Shown: positions 46,556 through 59,700, counted from the first letter of the stretch. The stretch is DNA of 64,000 nucleotides from Chrysoperla carnea (GCF_905475395.1 NC_058339.1:73250520-73314519); one strand, 5' to 3'. The notes: generated from the letters alone by a model not told the origin. Numbers and translations: made by a program.

Positions 46556-49500
46556 ATGGAAAGTTCATTAAACGAATATGAACAAAAAATAATAAAAGTA
46601 TTGCAACAATTTTTAATACCTGATTATAAAATTGGTAATGATACATATTTAGAAATACTTTTATCCCAAATATCTGGGAAGTATGACGCAGGTTTGTTGA
46701 AATTCATAACCTTATTGAACCTTATAATCTTTAAAAGTTTTCATTCATTTTTTTATTTATATTTTATTTATAATTATATCTGTATAAAATTACTTTCAAT
46801 TATATTTAATTCATAATTTCTTTTTATATAACTCTTAGAAATTAAATGCAAAATTTTGTAAAATATTGACAAGTTACTAAAAAAATGTCAAATTTTGCGA
46901 TTATTAATGCGATATATTAAACTTATACGGTTTCGATTTATAAAGTTTCTAAAAATGCAGACTAAGCTATTTTTAATTTTCTTTCAATAAAATTATCCTC
47001 AAAATTATGTAGGATTGCTTAATAAAAATAATTTATTTAGATAAAGATCCTTTTTTCAATTCGTAAATAGCGCTATTTTAAAAATACAGAGTGTCAAAAA
47101 AATATACGAACAAAATTTATTAATTAAAGGGTATACACTATAAATAACCACAGAGATGGTTTCATTTTTCCGAAATGATTCTTCTTAATTGTGAGTTGTG
47201 ATTTTACGTCTCGTTGAAACTTTTAACTTCTTCAGTGAAAACAAACATTTCTTTACAGTTTACATCCTGTATACATTGACATTAGACTAAAAAGTAAATG
47301 CGAGTAGTATACAGTATGACGTCACACATTGTTTCGATCATTTAAAAAAGGACACGGAAATATGTATCGAATATTTAATATATTGAGCCTCTATCTATTT
47401 CGCCCTTAAATAAAAAATAATTTCAATTTAGAAAATATATAATAGATACGGATTAGAAAATTTTCTTAGCTCGAGATTTGGCGAGCCTAGGCCCATTAAA
47501 AACCTTGCATCCCTCAGATGTATAAAAGAACCCAAGGAAATCAAGTATTACTGTCCCGTTTTTTGAAAAATGTAACTCGAATTTATTTGGCGAGTAGACG
47601 AAGATATCACAGGAAATACTCAACTAATCGTCAAAAGAATTCTATTTTTGTTTTTTTTTTGTTTTTTTTATCAAAATTACTCAAACTTGGATCAAATAAT
47701 TGTGGGTCAAAGTCATGGACGCAGGCGAATGTCCTCTATTGCCCTTCGCAACTTTTGGCTAAAGCACTTTTACGTAATTAGCGCATTTTCTTTCAATTAA
47801 ATGCAATAATAACATATTTTTAAGTAGTATTTCCTACGAAAACTGACTTTTTTCGAAAAAAATTGTTTAGATGAAAAATGTTAGTTTTTTTATGGGAATT
47901 AACTTTCTAATTTTAAGTGTTATTCTATCTTTTACCGTTAAGGAACTATGTTGGCTATTAAAGAAACCCGAAGGAGGTCCAATAGGGTCTAGGTCTAATC
48001 TGATGTCAAAACATGATACCCCTTATCAAACTTTGCAACTTTTCTTTAAGTTATTTTTTTATTGGTTACCTGCAAAACGAGCTATTAGCCTTTATAGATT
48101 AAAATACTGTCCTGTATATGATTGTTCTAATCTAAAATTAATTTTTCAGAGAATATTTAAAAACAAGGTTTCTATTTTCAGAACTTGGAGAACGTCTTTT
48201 AACCAGTAAAATATTCACAAATTGGATTGATGAAGCAATAACACAATGGGAACAATCCCCTTTAAATTTACCCTCCATACCAATACAAACATTTGCGCTA
48301 AACCTTACAAGTTTAGTATCAAGCAACGAAACACAGTTTATTAAACTCGATCTAATCAACTTGTACACTCGAATGTGTAAATTATTTTGCGTCGAACATG
48401 ATTATACAAACGTTTCAGTTAAACTCGGCTACGTACGATTACTAACATCATTTCTATCATATCCAAGCGGCATCCAATGGATTTTAGAATCGGAAAGATG
48501 GAAACATATTTTAAAATATTGTTACAAGAGTCAAACAATCTACATAACACGAGAAAGTCAAAATTTTTTTATAAAACTATTAAAAGTCTGTTACGATAGC
48601 GAAAAATTCATCGAATACGTTGATTTAATATTTATCGAAATATTATTACCCCTTCAGAAATTACAAAAAGTTGCTGAAATAAAAAATGATGAAATTGAAG
48701 ATGATATCACGCCTATGTTAAAACTTATTCAAACTATTTTACATGAATTTTATTTAAATTATTCGAATCCAAAATTATTTACGAAAATTTTTATCAGTAA
48801 ATATCAAAATGATTTAGAGCAAAATTTATGGAGCTTAGTAAATACGACTCCTAACAACAAGTTCCATATAATTTTAGCTCATATCTTAACTCAGTTGTAT
48901 TTTGGGACTATTATTAATTTAAAAACGGATAATAATAGTTCAGATGACACCAGTTCTACGACATCCAGTGAAAGTAACGAAAATCCTCAAGTTTTAAATA
49001 TATTTAGTGGAAAATTATATGCCTTGTTTAACTTACTGATAAGTAAGCGAAGTTTCGGAGCTTTTATTAAAACCGTTGGGATCGCGCATGTGTATTGTTG
49101 TAAGCTAATCAGTGAACACAAAATAGAATATACGAATCAACTTGTAATGTTTCAATTAATCCCAATTGGAAGCTTAATCCAAATGTACTTAGAATTTGAC
49201 AACAGTTATTGTAAATCGGATCATCCTGAAAATGAAATTATGGAGTTGTATATTGCAAAATTATTTAAAATCTCATGCGAAGATACAATTCGTTTATGTT
49301 ATACAATTCGTGATGCGATTCTCAACGCTGGACCGAAAATCTGTCAAGAGATATGTGTTCAAGGACTCGGTTTATCAATGCAAACTCGCACATATTACGA
49401 ACGTGATCAAATTATTATTTTATTTCAACATTTAATGTATCTCTTGTTAAATTTAAGCGATGCAACGCGTGATAATAAACTCCCAAATGAATTAGCTGTA

Positions 49501-52500
49501 GATCCACATGGAGTGATTACGAATCTTTTGCAGAGTATAGCGACACTGATCACAGAGTTTAAATTAACATGGCGTGATTGTGTTGAGACGATATGCTTGC
49601 TTGATAAATCTGTGAATTTATTAAAATCTCAAATGATTTCATCTCGAGCCACGGTGTTGGCTTTGAAAGTGATACAATTGGGCATTGAAAATTTTATGGC
49701 ACCGAATTTAGCATTATTAATGGATTCGATAGAATGTTCATCGGCATTAACTGATTTGGGACCTTTATTGTATCAGCGATTGCATGATGTTCAATGGGAA
49801 ATACGTGATAGTGTCCTTGAAGTGTTGCATACGTTAATCGTTATATCTGAACGGAGTAAGTATGTCTTCTGACTTCTTTAGCGCTTCTAATAATACCTAG
49901 GACAATACAATTTTTTCCGTTAAATATCGGTAATGATAGTAATAGAGAGAAAGGTCCAGAAATAAACCCTTTCTTCTTCTCATCTTCTTCCGAAAATTCG
50001 AAAATTTCTTTCAATTTTCAGATTTTATTTTTTGTAATACCTCAAAAGAGATTTTTACATTTGATCCGAGATGTAAATGTTAGTTCGAAAGCAATAAAAA
50101 GAAGGATCAATGTAGCCAGATTAACATCTCACATAGCTGCGAATGGTTCAATATTGACCTAAAGTCATCGAAATGTGCTCGACTTACATTTGCACGTAAT
50201 CATCGCAAATGGGCAGACGACGATACAGCTTGTGTACTATTCACAGATGAGTCAAAATTTTGTTTAATCTCATAACTTTTGTCCCATATATAGGACAAAA
50301 TATTTTACAACCGTTGATCACAATTGACAGATGGAAAAAATTTTGTTATTCTTAAATTTTGGTATTGTTGTTCATAGAATCGCCTAATTAGTCCATTTCC
50401 GGTTGTCTGTCCGTCTGTTCTCGATTTTTTACTGTTTTCGGTCGTCTCTGGGTGTGGTTTTTTGCTTTCAGCTTTGCTAACTATGTTTTTTGTAGAGTCC
50501 CGCCTGCTAATAGAAACAATATTCTGTGCCTGCTTGAATCCGAAAAGATTCATCTATAAAAAAGATCGAAAATATGTTTGTCTTAGCTCTTATTTATAGT
50601 AATTACAAATTACCATTTTGTTTTTCAGAATTTCCAGCATTTCAAAAATTACTTTTAAATAATAATTTGTGTACAATAATTTTGGACAAAGCAATCAATG
50701 ATTCGGAGAGTTATGTACGCGCAATGGCTCTTAAATGTATTACATCTATGGTTAAAATTGATACATTCTGGAATAAAGTACTCGAACAAGAAAATTTGCT
50801 TGTAAGTTTCCATTTTTGATATCAACGGAAGAACATATTATTCGGCAGAAGAACAGATGAAACAAAAGTTTTGAAGTTATAATCTGATATAGTATTTGTA
50901 ATTCAAACCATGGTTTAGGGTAGGTTAGTTTAGAGTGGCTGTCCTGAGGTGAGATACACTTAGACTATAGTGCCCTGAACCGAAAAAGGGCTGGCCCATT
51001 CCCGACCACTATTCCATCAGCCATTTGAAGCTGTTTAAGAACAGCAGGAGTGCTTTTACGTCAACGAATTTAAGGTCGGAAAGGGCGTCAAACAAAAAGG
51101 ATGGCTCAAGTGTATTCATCTCTTCGTGGCAAGAGCTGGAGAGTGACAGAGAAGATGGCGTTTCCTCTTCCTCCCCACTGTGAGAGCTCCTGCAATAACC
51201 GTGGTGCACTGGTAGGCCCAATCGTTTAGCGTACCTACCGCCTAGCCCGTGTCCTGTAATAGCCGCAAAGATCATGCTTATAAATGCCCTTTGAAGCGAT
51301 ATAAGGTCTTCAGAACCTACGATTGTACTTAGAACATATTTGTTCTGTCGTACCACAAGGACAATTCCTTAATACATGTGATCCGGCAGCCGAAATGATA
51401 GCCGTAAATCTAAATTTTCAGAGAAAACTCCACAACGTACCTTCCTCTCTAGTCTCTAAATTTTATCTGCCGGTATAGAAATGAACAAACCCTTTGATTT
51501 AACCAAGTTCTGGTGGGTATCTACTAAGAACTTGTTCCCGAATGACTATAAAATGAAAACTATTATTTTGTTCCAGGACAAAACAATAAACATCCTGAAA
51601 AACGAAACAGAAGGCATTGTCCGACGTGAAGCTGTTGCCGTAATCACTGAAATCTATGAAAACGAGCGTATCAAATGCGACATTGCATTAAAACGCACCT
51701 ACAAAACGATGTCCCTAATAACATTAACCGATTTACATTGGGAAGTCAAAATCAATGGTTTAGAGTTTTGGCGTCAAGTTATCTGTAAACAATTATCACA
51801 TCAAGGCATGATCGATGGTACTTTCCCGGACGTCACCTTCTCCAAAGAGAATCGTAAAATAATCGTTTTAAATGAAAACGAAATAAAAAATCGTTTATAT
51901 AAAGTATTAAAATATTTATCGATACACGATTGCTTAACAGTGTTAATTTATTGTTTATACGATGAATGTGATATCACTGTAGTGAATACAGCGCTATCGA
52001 TTCTGTTAAAAATGAAAGCGTGGTATAATAAGTATAATATGTTAATTAATAATAATGACGTCACTAACGTAGAACAATTTAAAAATGAAATCTTATTAAA
52101 AGTCCAATCGATTTATACATTTTTAATAAATAATAATAAAAATAAAACAATAACGAATAATCTTGAAACAAGAATCGATAATAACGATAGTGTTATCGAT
52201 TCGATAATTAATTCAAAAGATATCAATTTATTAGTGAATGTTTATAATAAACAGAATGATGTGAATGAAATGATTATTGATGAACAACAACAACCACAAT
52301 CCGAACCACAAATCCAAAATAATTTGGATGAGAACGATTTAGTGAATAATAAAATTACACCAGAATTATTTTTACAATATTTAGGATGTATTGATCCACA
52401 ATTAGTTGCCACGGAACGTAATCGTTGGTTAACACATTGTACGTATAATTTAGATTCGTTGTTAGATGATATTTTGAAATCGTATGATGATCAATTTAAT

Positions 52501-52521
52501 AATGTTATGGATTGTTATTAA
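46556..52521 (+). CDS. BRAT1: BRAT1, BRCA1-associated ATM activator 1 homologue
   Basis: BRAT1 is a HEAT-repeat protein linked to ATM signalling and to the INTS11/INTS9 nuclease. Exons 46556-46691, 48182-49855, 50629-50801 and 51577-52521 agree in phase and give 975 residues. Seen: MESSLNEYEQKIIKVLQQ at the start, then all-helical sequence (DLGPLLYQRLHDVQWEIRDS is a typical repeat), SESYVRAMALKCITSMVKI, EGIVRREAVAVITEIYE, an N/D-rich low-complexity part, and the C-terminus LLDDILKSYDDQFNNVMDCY. A conserved Cys-Tyr end is what identifies the family; as I recall, it reaches into the INTS11 active site. The 1.5-kb first intron holds a half MITE, intron 2 a Tc1 remnant and intron 3 a retrotransposon piece. 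I considered other HEAT proteins; the MDCY end and overall order favour BRAT1. Confidence 0.85.
47700..48120. mobile_element. Half-copy of the 2529-3255 foldback element
   Basis: It shares GGCGAATGTCCTCTATTGCCC, GCAACTTTTGGCT, AAATGCAATAATAACATATTT and AAGTGTTATTCTATCTTTTAC with the right half of 2529-3255, and ends near ACTGTCCTGTATA. The left half is missing. It is in BRAT1 intron 1. Confidence 0.6.
50085..50280 (+). pseudogene. Tc1-like transposase remnant
   Basis: A plus frame reads RKWADDDTACVLFTDESKF, matching the Tc1 core in which the first D of the DDE triad sits in FTDES. Upstream pieces (ARLTSHIA, ARLTFARNH in shifted frames) fit the same protein but are frameshifted. The second D and the E regions are absent. 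It lies in BRAT1 intron 2. Confidence 0.6.
50335..50420 (-). repeat. Internal fragment of interspersed repeat A
   Basis: It contains TTGTTCATAGAATCGCCTAA and TTAGTCCATTTCCGGTTGTC, the segment next to the GACAGACGGAC run in other copies. Confidence 0.6.
50915..51440 (-). mobile_element. Retrotransposon 3' end of the 39240 family, reverse copy
   Basis: The minus frame reads YAKRLGLPVHHGYCRSS, GEEEETPSS and DALSDLKFVDVKALLLFLNS, and the element ends beyond AGAGTGGCTGTCCT in TAGGGTAGGTTAG. It sits in BRAT1 intron 3. Confidence 0.6.
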
Positions 52522-52649
52522 ATTCGAGATTTTCATCTCAAATTGAAAAGAACTTCAAAGCAAAGATAAATTTTAAATATTAAAAAATTATTTTATCGTG
52601 CCACAGAAATCATATATTCAAATTAAGATGAGCATTTCTGTGGGTTGTA

Positions 52650-53190
52650 TTATGCATTTTATTAAAATATATCCCCTTCAGGACCCACAATAAAAATATT
52701 TAGCTAGATTATAAAATTATGATTCAGTAACTAGACCGTTAATCCTCTTCAGTAGCATTACATAAATTCTTAAAAATAAATTAACAAAATAAGATAAAAA
52801 TAAAATAGATCTGCAACGCCCTAAAACAAATAATAAAATATTTAAGTTAAATGTGGGTAGAATTGCTACCCTTAAAAATAAAATTTATAGGGTGGGTAAA
52901 TATATATTTATTTTATTTGTATCTTTTTTTGGTATTTAATTTTAAGGGTAGTAATTCTACCCAAACTTAACTTTAATATTTTTTTATTTGTTTTAGGACG
53001 TTGCAGATCTATTTTAATTTATTTTTATCTTATTTTGCTAATTTATTTTTAAAAGATTAAGTAATGCTACTGAAGAGGATTGCCAAAGCAATCGAAACCG
53101 GTCTAGCTATATAATAATAATTTAATAATCTAGCTAAATATTTTTACTGTGGGTCCTGAAGGTAATATATTTTAACAAAATGCAAAATTC
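52650..53190. mobile_element. Long palindromic foldback element 3' of BRAT1
   Basis: The arms of about 240 bp are near-complete inverses: CTTCAGGACCCACAATAAAAA and AATATTTAGCTAGATTAT on the left pair with their inverses at 53115-53165; GAAGAGGATT and CTGCAACG..CTAAAACAAATAA also pair. The centre around TAGGGTGGGTAAATATA is the loop. It starts about 130 bp after the BRAT1 stop and supplies AATAAA strings that could serve as its poly(A) signal. Confidence 0.8.
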
Positions 53191-53628
53191 ATCCAATTGA
53201 TTACAAAGGGGCGAAATCATTAGTTAACTCATTGTAATAATTTTTTAAAAATTGAAATAATTCCAATGAAACAGCTCAAATGAAATCCATTAAAAAAAAT
53301 TACAACTTTTTCAATAAATCTGGCGCTGCTAAAAATAATTCAGTCAAATTAAATATTGAACGCTATGTCGTTTGTAATGTAAAGATTGTGTTAAATCCGA
53401 AGTTTTCGACCTAGGTAGACAACCGGGTCATTTATAAAAATAAAAATAATTTTGACCTTATTTCAATTTTTGTCGATTTTGACCCGGAAATATTTAAAAC
53501 TGCAACAGTAAAATTTTATGTATAGAATGCGTATCAGCTGGTCTGAATTATACGCTATAAGGCGTTTTGAACGCTGTAAATTTGAACCTTATTATTATTT
53601 CGATGTTTAGATTTAGGATATATACATT

Positions 53629-54252
53629 GCGCCAATTTATTGAAGGCACCAAATTTTTATCTAAATTTCAAACAGCTGTATGTCGGCGAAAAATCATCGA
53701 ATTTGAAACTTCCTTCAATAGCTCATTTGAAAATTTGTACTACTTTGTCTAGTTTTGGAATCTATGGCTCAAAAATTGTTCTCATTGCTGCCGCTTTGCA
53801 CGGAGTTTTGAAAGGTTAAGAAATTTCATATGAAGTCGTTAGTCCTTAGTTCCTAAATTTTATATAAGTTTAGAAGCATACCAAAAATTTTTAAATTATT
53901 TTACTACATTATTTTTTTGGATGATACAGGAATATGAATCCAAAAGTGCCAATTTTGCTTAGAAAACGAATATCTTGATCATAAAAAAGTCGTACGTGAA
54001 TTTTTTATAGCTCATTTTCAAGATAAGTAAAGAAGCTTTCGAGTGGTTTTAACAAATTTGTTGTAAAATAATTTTAAAACTTTGGTACGCTACTAAACTA
54101 TAAAATTTAAGGATAACATTTCTCACTATTTCAACCCTCCGCGCAAAGCGGAAAGAGGTGATACAATTTTTGAGCAAAAGATTCCAAAACTTAAAAGTAC
54201 AAATTTTCAAATGAAATTTAGGTAAAAAATTTGTTCTTTTAATAAATTGGCG
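53629..54252. mobile_element. Second long foldback element
   Basis: The ends GCGCCAATTTATT and AATAAATTGGCG are inverses, and the arms continue inward: CATTTGAAAATTTGTAC, TTTTGGAATC, GCTCAAAAATTGT and CCGCTTTGC.CGGAG on the left pair with the inverse set at 54126-54215. Arms of 200-300 bp, no open frame. Confidence 0.75.
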
Positions 54253-54436
54253 TAGTATATTAGAAAATCATTTATAACTGATTTTATAGTCAACAGTATG
54301 TATATTACATTCCATTTATCAACTATACAGTATGTTTTTAAAAAAAATCTTACAATTATGGATATGTCGCAGCCAATTAGCTTAATTAGCCGTTCAGTTA
54401 ACAGCCTAGCCCAGTTAGCAGAAAGTGAAACTAAAT

Positions 54437-55012
54437 TAAAACAAGTGAAAACAAACAATTGACTGAGTTAATTGTTGAAATACCATGTGTAGACAGTGTT
54501 GATGACGCAATCGTGTTTTTTGAACGTAAGTAAAGAAAGATATACACTCTTAGATAGCCACACATTCATAACTGATATTCCCATATAATACTATAGAATT
54601 AGCACCTAATTTGCGCCTTCGTGGGAAAATAGTGATGTTTACAAAAAAATGTTTCAAACCAAAGTTGTTTATATTTTTATGAGGAACATTTTTTACATTA
54701 AAACTTTTGTTCTATCTTTAACGGTTTACAAGATGGGTTCTACGGACCCAAGAGACCTATGTTGCTCATTTACGAACTCAACCTCACTTTTAACGTCCTA
54801 AGCACGCAATAAAAATTTTAGCTTGATATCTCTTTTCGTTTTTGCGTTATCGTGTTGACAGACAGACGGACAAACAACCGGAAATGGACTAATTAGGTGA
54901 TTTTATGAACGCCTATACCAAAATTTGGTTCGTAGCATCAATATTTTTAAGCGTTACAAACTTGGGACTAAACTTAATATACTATCATATATTTCATATA
55001 TACATAGTATAA
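54437..55012 (+). repeat. Interspersed repeat A, copy 9 (near full length)
   Basis: It runs from AACAAGTGAAAACAAACAAT through TGACTGAGTTAATTGTTGAA, TGTTCTATCTTTAACGG, TCTACGGACCCAAGAG and GACAGACAGACGGAC to AAACTTGGGACTAAACTTA and a TATATACATAGTATA end. Confidence 0.85.
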
Positions 55013-55241
55013 TGACTAGAATAGGCAAGTAGTTAAACTTTATCGATCCAAGTTATTAGCCCAGCAGTTTGAATGGTTGGCCGTTTAATAAAAAGGCTAG
55101 GTTGTTAATTGAACGGCTAATAAGTTAGAACAAGTAGAAGTTGGCTGTGACATAGATATAACAATAACAAGAAATAAATACGTGAGAATAGTGTAAAACA
55201 AATAAATTTTGTATATTTTGTAAAATAAAAAGTTATTAAAA

Positions 55242-58200
55242 TTAATAATGTCTATAAATGACTTCTCGTAAATCACTCCTTAACTTTAATATATTAATAG
55301 CATCCTCTGTATTTAATTTACGTACTCCTAGTTCCTGTAAGGCATCCTTTTGTGTTTGTATTGATTCATTATCTAATGTATCCATTAACAAAATCGCTGT
55401 ACTTTTTGATAAAACCAATAATGTACATGCTTCAATTACTCTAAAACAGAAAAGTCAAGATTCAAGTAAAAAAATATTTTAAAAGATTTCGATCTCTGTT
55501 CTCGTGTACAGGGAATCCATAAATAAATTAAACTAAAACAAGTGAAAACAAACAATTGACTGAGTTAATTGTTGAAATACCATGTATAGACAGTGTTGAT
55601 TACTCTGTCACATTACACATATATACCTAAACATGTCACACATACATAACTGATATACCCATATAATACATACTATACAATTTGCGCATAATATGCGCTC
55701 TTACGGGTAAACAGTGATGTTTACGAAAAAATGTTTTAAACAAAAGTTGGTTATTTTTTTATAAGGAATATTTTTTACATTTAAACTTTTGTTCTATCTC
55801 TAACGGTTTAAAAGATAGGTCCTACGGACCAAAGATACAATTGACCTATGTTGCTCATTCACGAACTCGACCTCACTTTTTATGTCCTGAGTACGCTGTA
55901 AAAATTTCAGCTTGATATCTATTTTTCGTTTTTGAGTTATCGAGTTGACTGATGGACGGATGGACGGACGTATTAGTCCGGAAATGGACTAATTAGGTGA
56001 TTTTATGAACACCTATACCAAAATTTTGTGCGTAGCATCAATATTTTTAAGCGTTACAAACTTGGGACTAAACTTAGTATACCTTGCATACTACATCGAA
56101 TTATTTATTGGCGTGCGTGGAGGTTTAAGTACTTAGACTGGATAGGTTAAAATACAGTGAAACTTGGTTAAGTGAAAAACCTCCATAAATGGAACTCATG
56201 CAGCACTTTGGCACTGAATTATCTCTGTTAGTGGGACAAAGCAAACCTCTATATATCTGGGATTCGTTCTTTTGATTTTATCGTCATAGTTACCTCTACA
56301 ACTGAGACAGCGAGTGAATGTTATATGCATTAACCTGTAACTGAAAACTGAGATAACATCGTTTTGTTTGTTTACTTATTCTTATTCTACCAGAAAATTA
56401 CCCAGTTTTAGTTTTGCTTTACTGTCATACGGATGTTTATTTGAAAAATGTCGAAACGAAAGCTCAAATTGTTATCAGTACCTGAAAACTGAAGTTAATA
56501 TCCGCTTATGAGAGTGGGAAGACACACGATAAAATTCAATCACAATGTTCTAAAGGACAAGGAAAACTAAAACGTATACATTTATCAGAATATCCTGAAC
56601 TTGAACAATGTTTGCAAACATGGGTCAAGATGATTAAAGAAAAGGCACAAGATTTCGCGCAAAGGCTCGATATTCATAATTTTTTTAGCAGCAATGGTTG
56701 GTTAGTGGCATTAATCACACCTCTATAACTGAAATAATCTTTATACTGACGTATATTAATGGAACCCTTTGTAAATGAGACAGATATTTATTTATACCAG
56801 GATATCTGAGTTACTGTGTAAATGGAATATAAGTGAGATAAATTTTCAGGTCCCTTAATGTCTCACTTAACCAGGTTTCACTGTATTTAGTCTGAAAAAT
56901 GGGAGAAAATAATAGTCGCATCAATGAATGCTTTTACTCGGGAGTCATAAATAGCAATTCCGATTTCATGATTTTTTTAAATGTTCCTTATTGTATATCA
57001 TTTAAAATCAGAAACCTTTCAAGGGCGGGAGGCAATGTCCCGACTGATGTATCGACGCCCAGCCTAAATAGATGATAGAAGTTTGAAATTTCGAAAGGAT
57101 AATTATTTTACACAGTAGGTGACATTTAAGAAGGGATTTTTCGAAATTCACCCACTGAAAGAGTGAAATACGGGATGAAAGTTTGTATGAAAATATATAC
57201 CATCATTTTTGAGTTCACTATTTAACTGATTTTAAAAATTCTTTCAGCTTTTCTTTCTCTGGAAGGTTTCTGATTTTAAGTATACAAAAAAGAAACATTT
57301 AAAAAATCATCAAAATCGGAGCTGCTATGGAGGACTTCCTAAGAATGGCTATTTTATGTATTCCTTTATGCGACTATATTAAGGGTTGTCTTCATTGATT
57401 TCAAAAATTTTACATAAAAATTGACTTACGTTTTAAAATAAATTTGAGGTTTATTTGTAAACTGTGCAAACAATGGTAACAAATTCTTCATAATATCATA
57501 ATGTAATTGTTTAGCACCGCCATCATTAAAAAAATTTTCTAATATTAATTCATCATATAAAAATAAATTAATTTGTTTTGCAATTAATTTCCAAACAGAT
57601 GTAAATATTTGTATTGTTAATAATTCATTTAATTCATGTAAACGTGTTGCTAATATTTGATACATGGGACAACCGCTCGTTGTTAACGATAATGAACGAT
57701 CATCGTTAATATATTGCATTGTATTCCATGTATCGTGTCGATATGAACGACTTCGTGCTTTTACATCCAGCACAACGGTTTCCGTTAACATTGATATTAA
57801 ATCGTTTTTCATATGTGTATATAATGAAATTGTTTCATCGAACACCGAATCTGTTTCCTTGGGTTCATCTTCGTTTCTTGATAATTCTGAGTCTGTATGA
57901 CCGTGTTGTTTTATAAATTGACTTTTAAAGTAATGTAAATTTATAAAATGCTACAAGAAAAAAAAACCTCGTGAGTAGGGCTCCAATCACTAAGGTCACA
58001 TTTTTTTATTAACCCGCAAAGCAAAAAAAGGGGTGTTATAAGTTTTGACAGCTGTGTGTGTCTGTCTGTCTATTTTTATTAAAAAAATCTTAAATTTTAT
58101 AGTGGATTACTGCAAAGTATAGTAAAAAAAATTTCTTTTTCAATATATTTCGTGTATATTTTAATTATTAAAATGCAATTCCACAAAGTAATGCTTGACA

Positions 58201-59656
58201 CAATCGATATTCCTAAATTTATTATAGATCTACCAGCCGCTGGTAGCTTCAGTGGCATCGTCCGTGGCCTACTATTTCTATAACGCCCTGAAGATTAAAC
58301 CAGTAACTTTAAAAAAATGTGAATACTTACAATTGTTTCACTCCATTCAATTAACGTATCAATAATATACGAAATTGTATTTAATATATAACTAATACGT
58401 GATGTAAATGATAATGATAATGGACCACCAGTAATACCTGGTGTTGTGCTACTAGATGTAAGAGTATTATCCGGATGTGATAATTGTAACAATCGTATAC
58501 GAAAATCATCTAACAAATCCAATTGTAAATCTAAAAATTGTAAACGATGACCTGGTTGTGGCAGCGATTGATATCGTTCACTCATTGTTTTTAATAACGT
58601 GATAAAAGTGTTACCACATTCTGTTATTTTGATATTATCTACATTATCATTATCATCGTCATCGTTTAGTATGATGTTTTGTAAAGCTGTTGATGAGGTA
58701 AATATTGAATCCATTTTTTCTAAAGCATCTAAAAAATAAATAAAAAATACTAGTTTATAAAATAGAAATAATTTACTAAATTATGTGCATTCGAAATTTG
58801 CGATAAATAGATGTTCAGGGTAGATATAATACAAAATTTACTCCCTCCCTCCTTCCTAAATGTACTCATCTTTTTAATTAAAAACTTTTTATTTCATATT
58901 GATAAATGGTAAATAACCTGGTAGTCTAAATTGAAACTACTGAAAACGGGCCCACTTCCTATTTTAACTAGCAAGAATTATTATCGCCAGTTGGCGGGAT
59001 TTATATGGTTTGAATTTGAATATTTTGATTGGCCTTTATTTTTTTTTTTGAGTAAAAAAAGATAGATGGCGCTACTCTGTATTGCCCATTCCGCCAGTTT
59101 ACAAATTTATACAGGCTTGATTGGTCTTTAAAAATAGTAAGTACAAGTATTGCCATCTGGTAATCTAAATTGGAACTACTGAAAACCGGTCCACCTTCTC
59201 TTTTAATTCGTACGAATTATTTTCGCCAGGTGGCGGATTACAACTCCCAGTTATCAATACTTACATTTTTTCTCCATATTTAACCATTTTTGTAGAATAA
59301 CAGGATTGGTTAACGGCGTCAAACAGCCTGATTGACTGATAGGTAAATTATAAACAGTACGTAATTCACGATCCATTCCTAATGTTTCATCCACACAATG
59401 TGAAAATAAGGCATCATCATAGGCTAATGTTGGTAATTCATTATCCAATTTATCGATACAAATTTGTATTAAACCTTTCATAAACTCGATCTATTAAATA
59501 AAAAACAAATTTTCTATACACAATGTTCTTAAAGGTTTCAATAATTCTACACAAGCTCTTCTTTTCTTTTGGACACACTGGGTACTGGCCCGGGGCCCAA
59601 AATTATTGATTTGTAATGCCATTTTCGAAATTTCTAGGTCCAAACTTATGCAATAT

Positions 59657-59700
<44 letters not shown>

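Larger units (their letters stand above)
52522..55241. other. Tail-to-tail interval of BRAT1 and RINT1
   Basis: No gene is seen. In order it holds a palindromic element (52650-53190), a segment at 53350-53510 resembling 30840-31000 (shared ACCGGGTCATT, TTTTGACCTTATTTCAA, GATTTTGACCCGGAAA), a second foldback element (53629-54252) and a repeat A copy (54437-55012). Confidence 0.6.
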
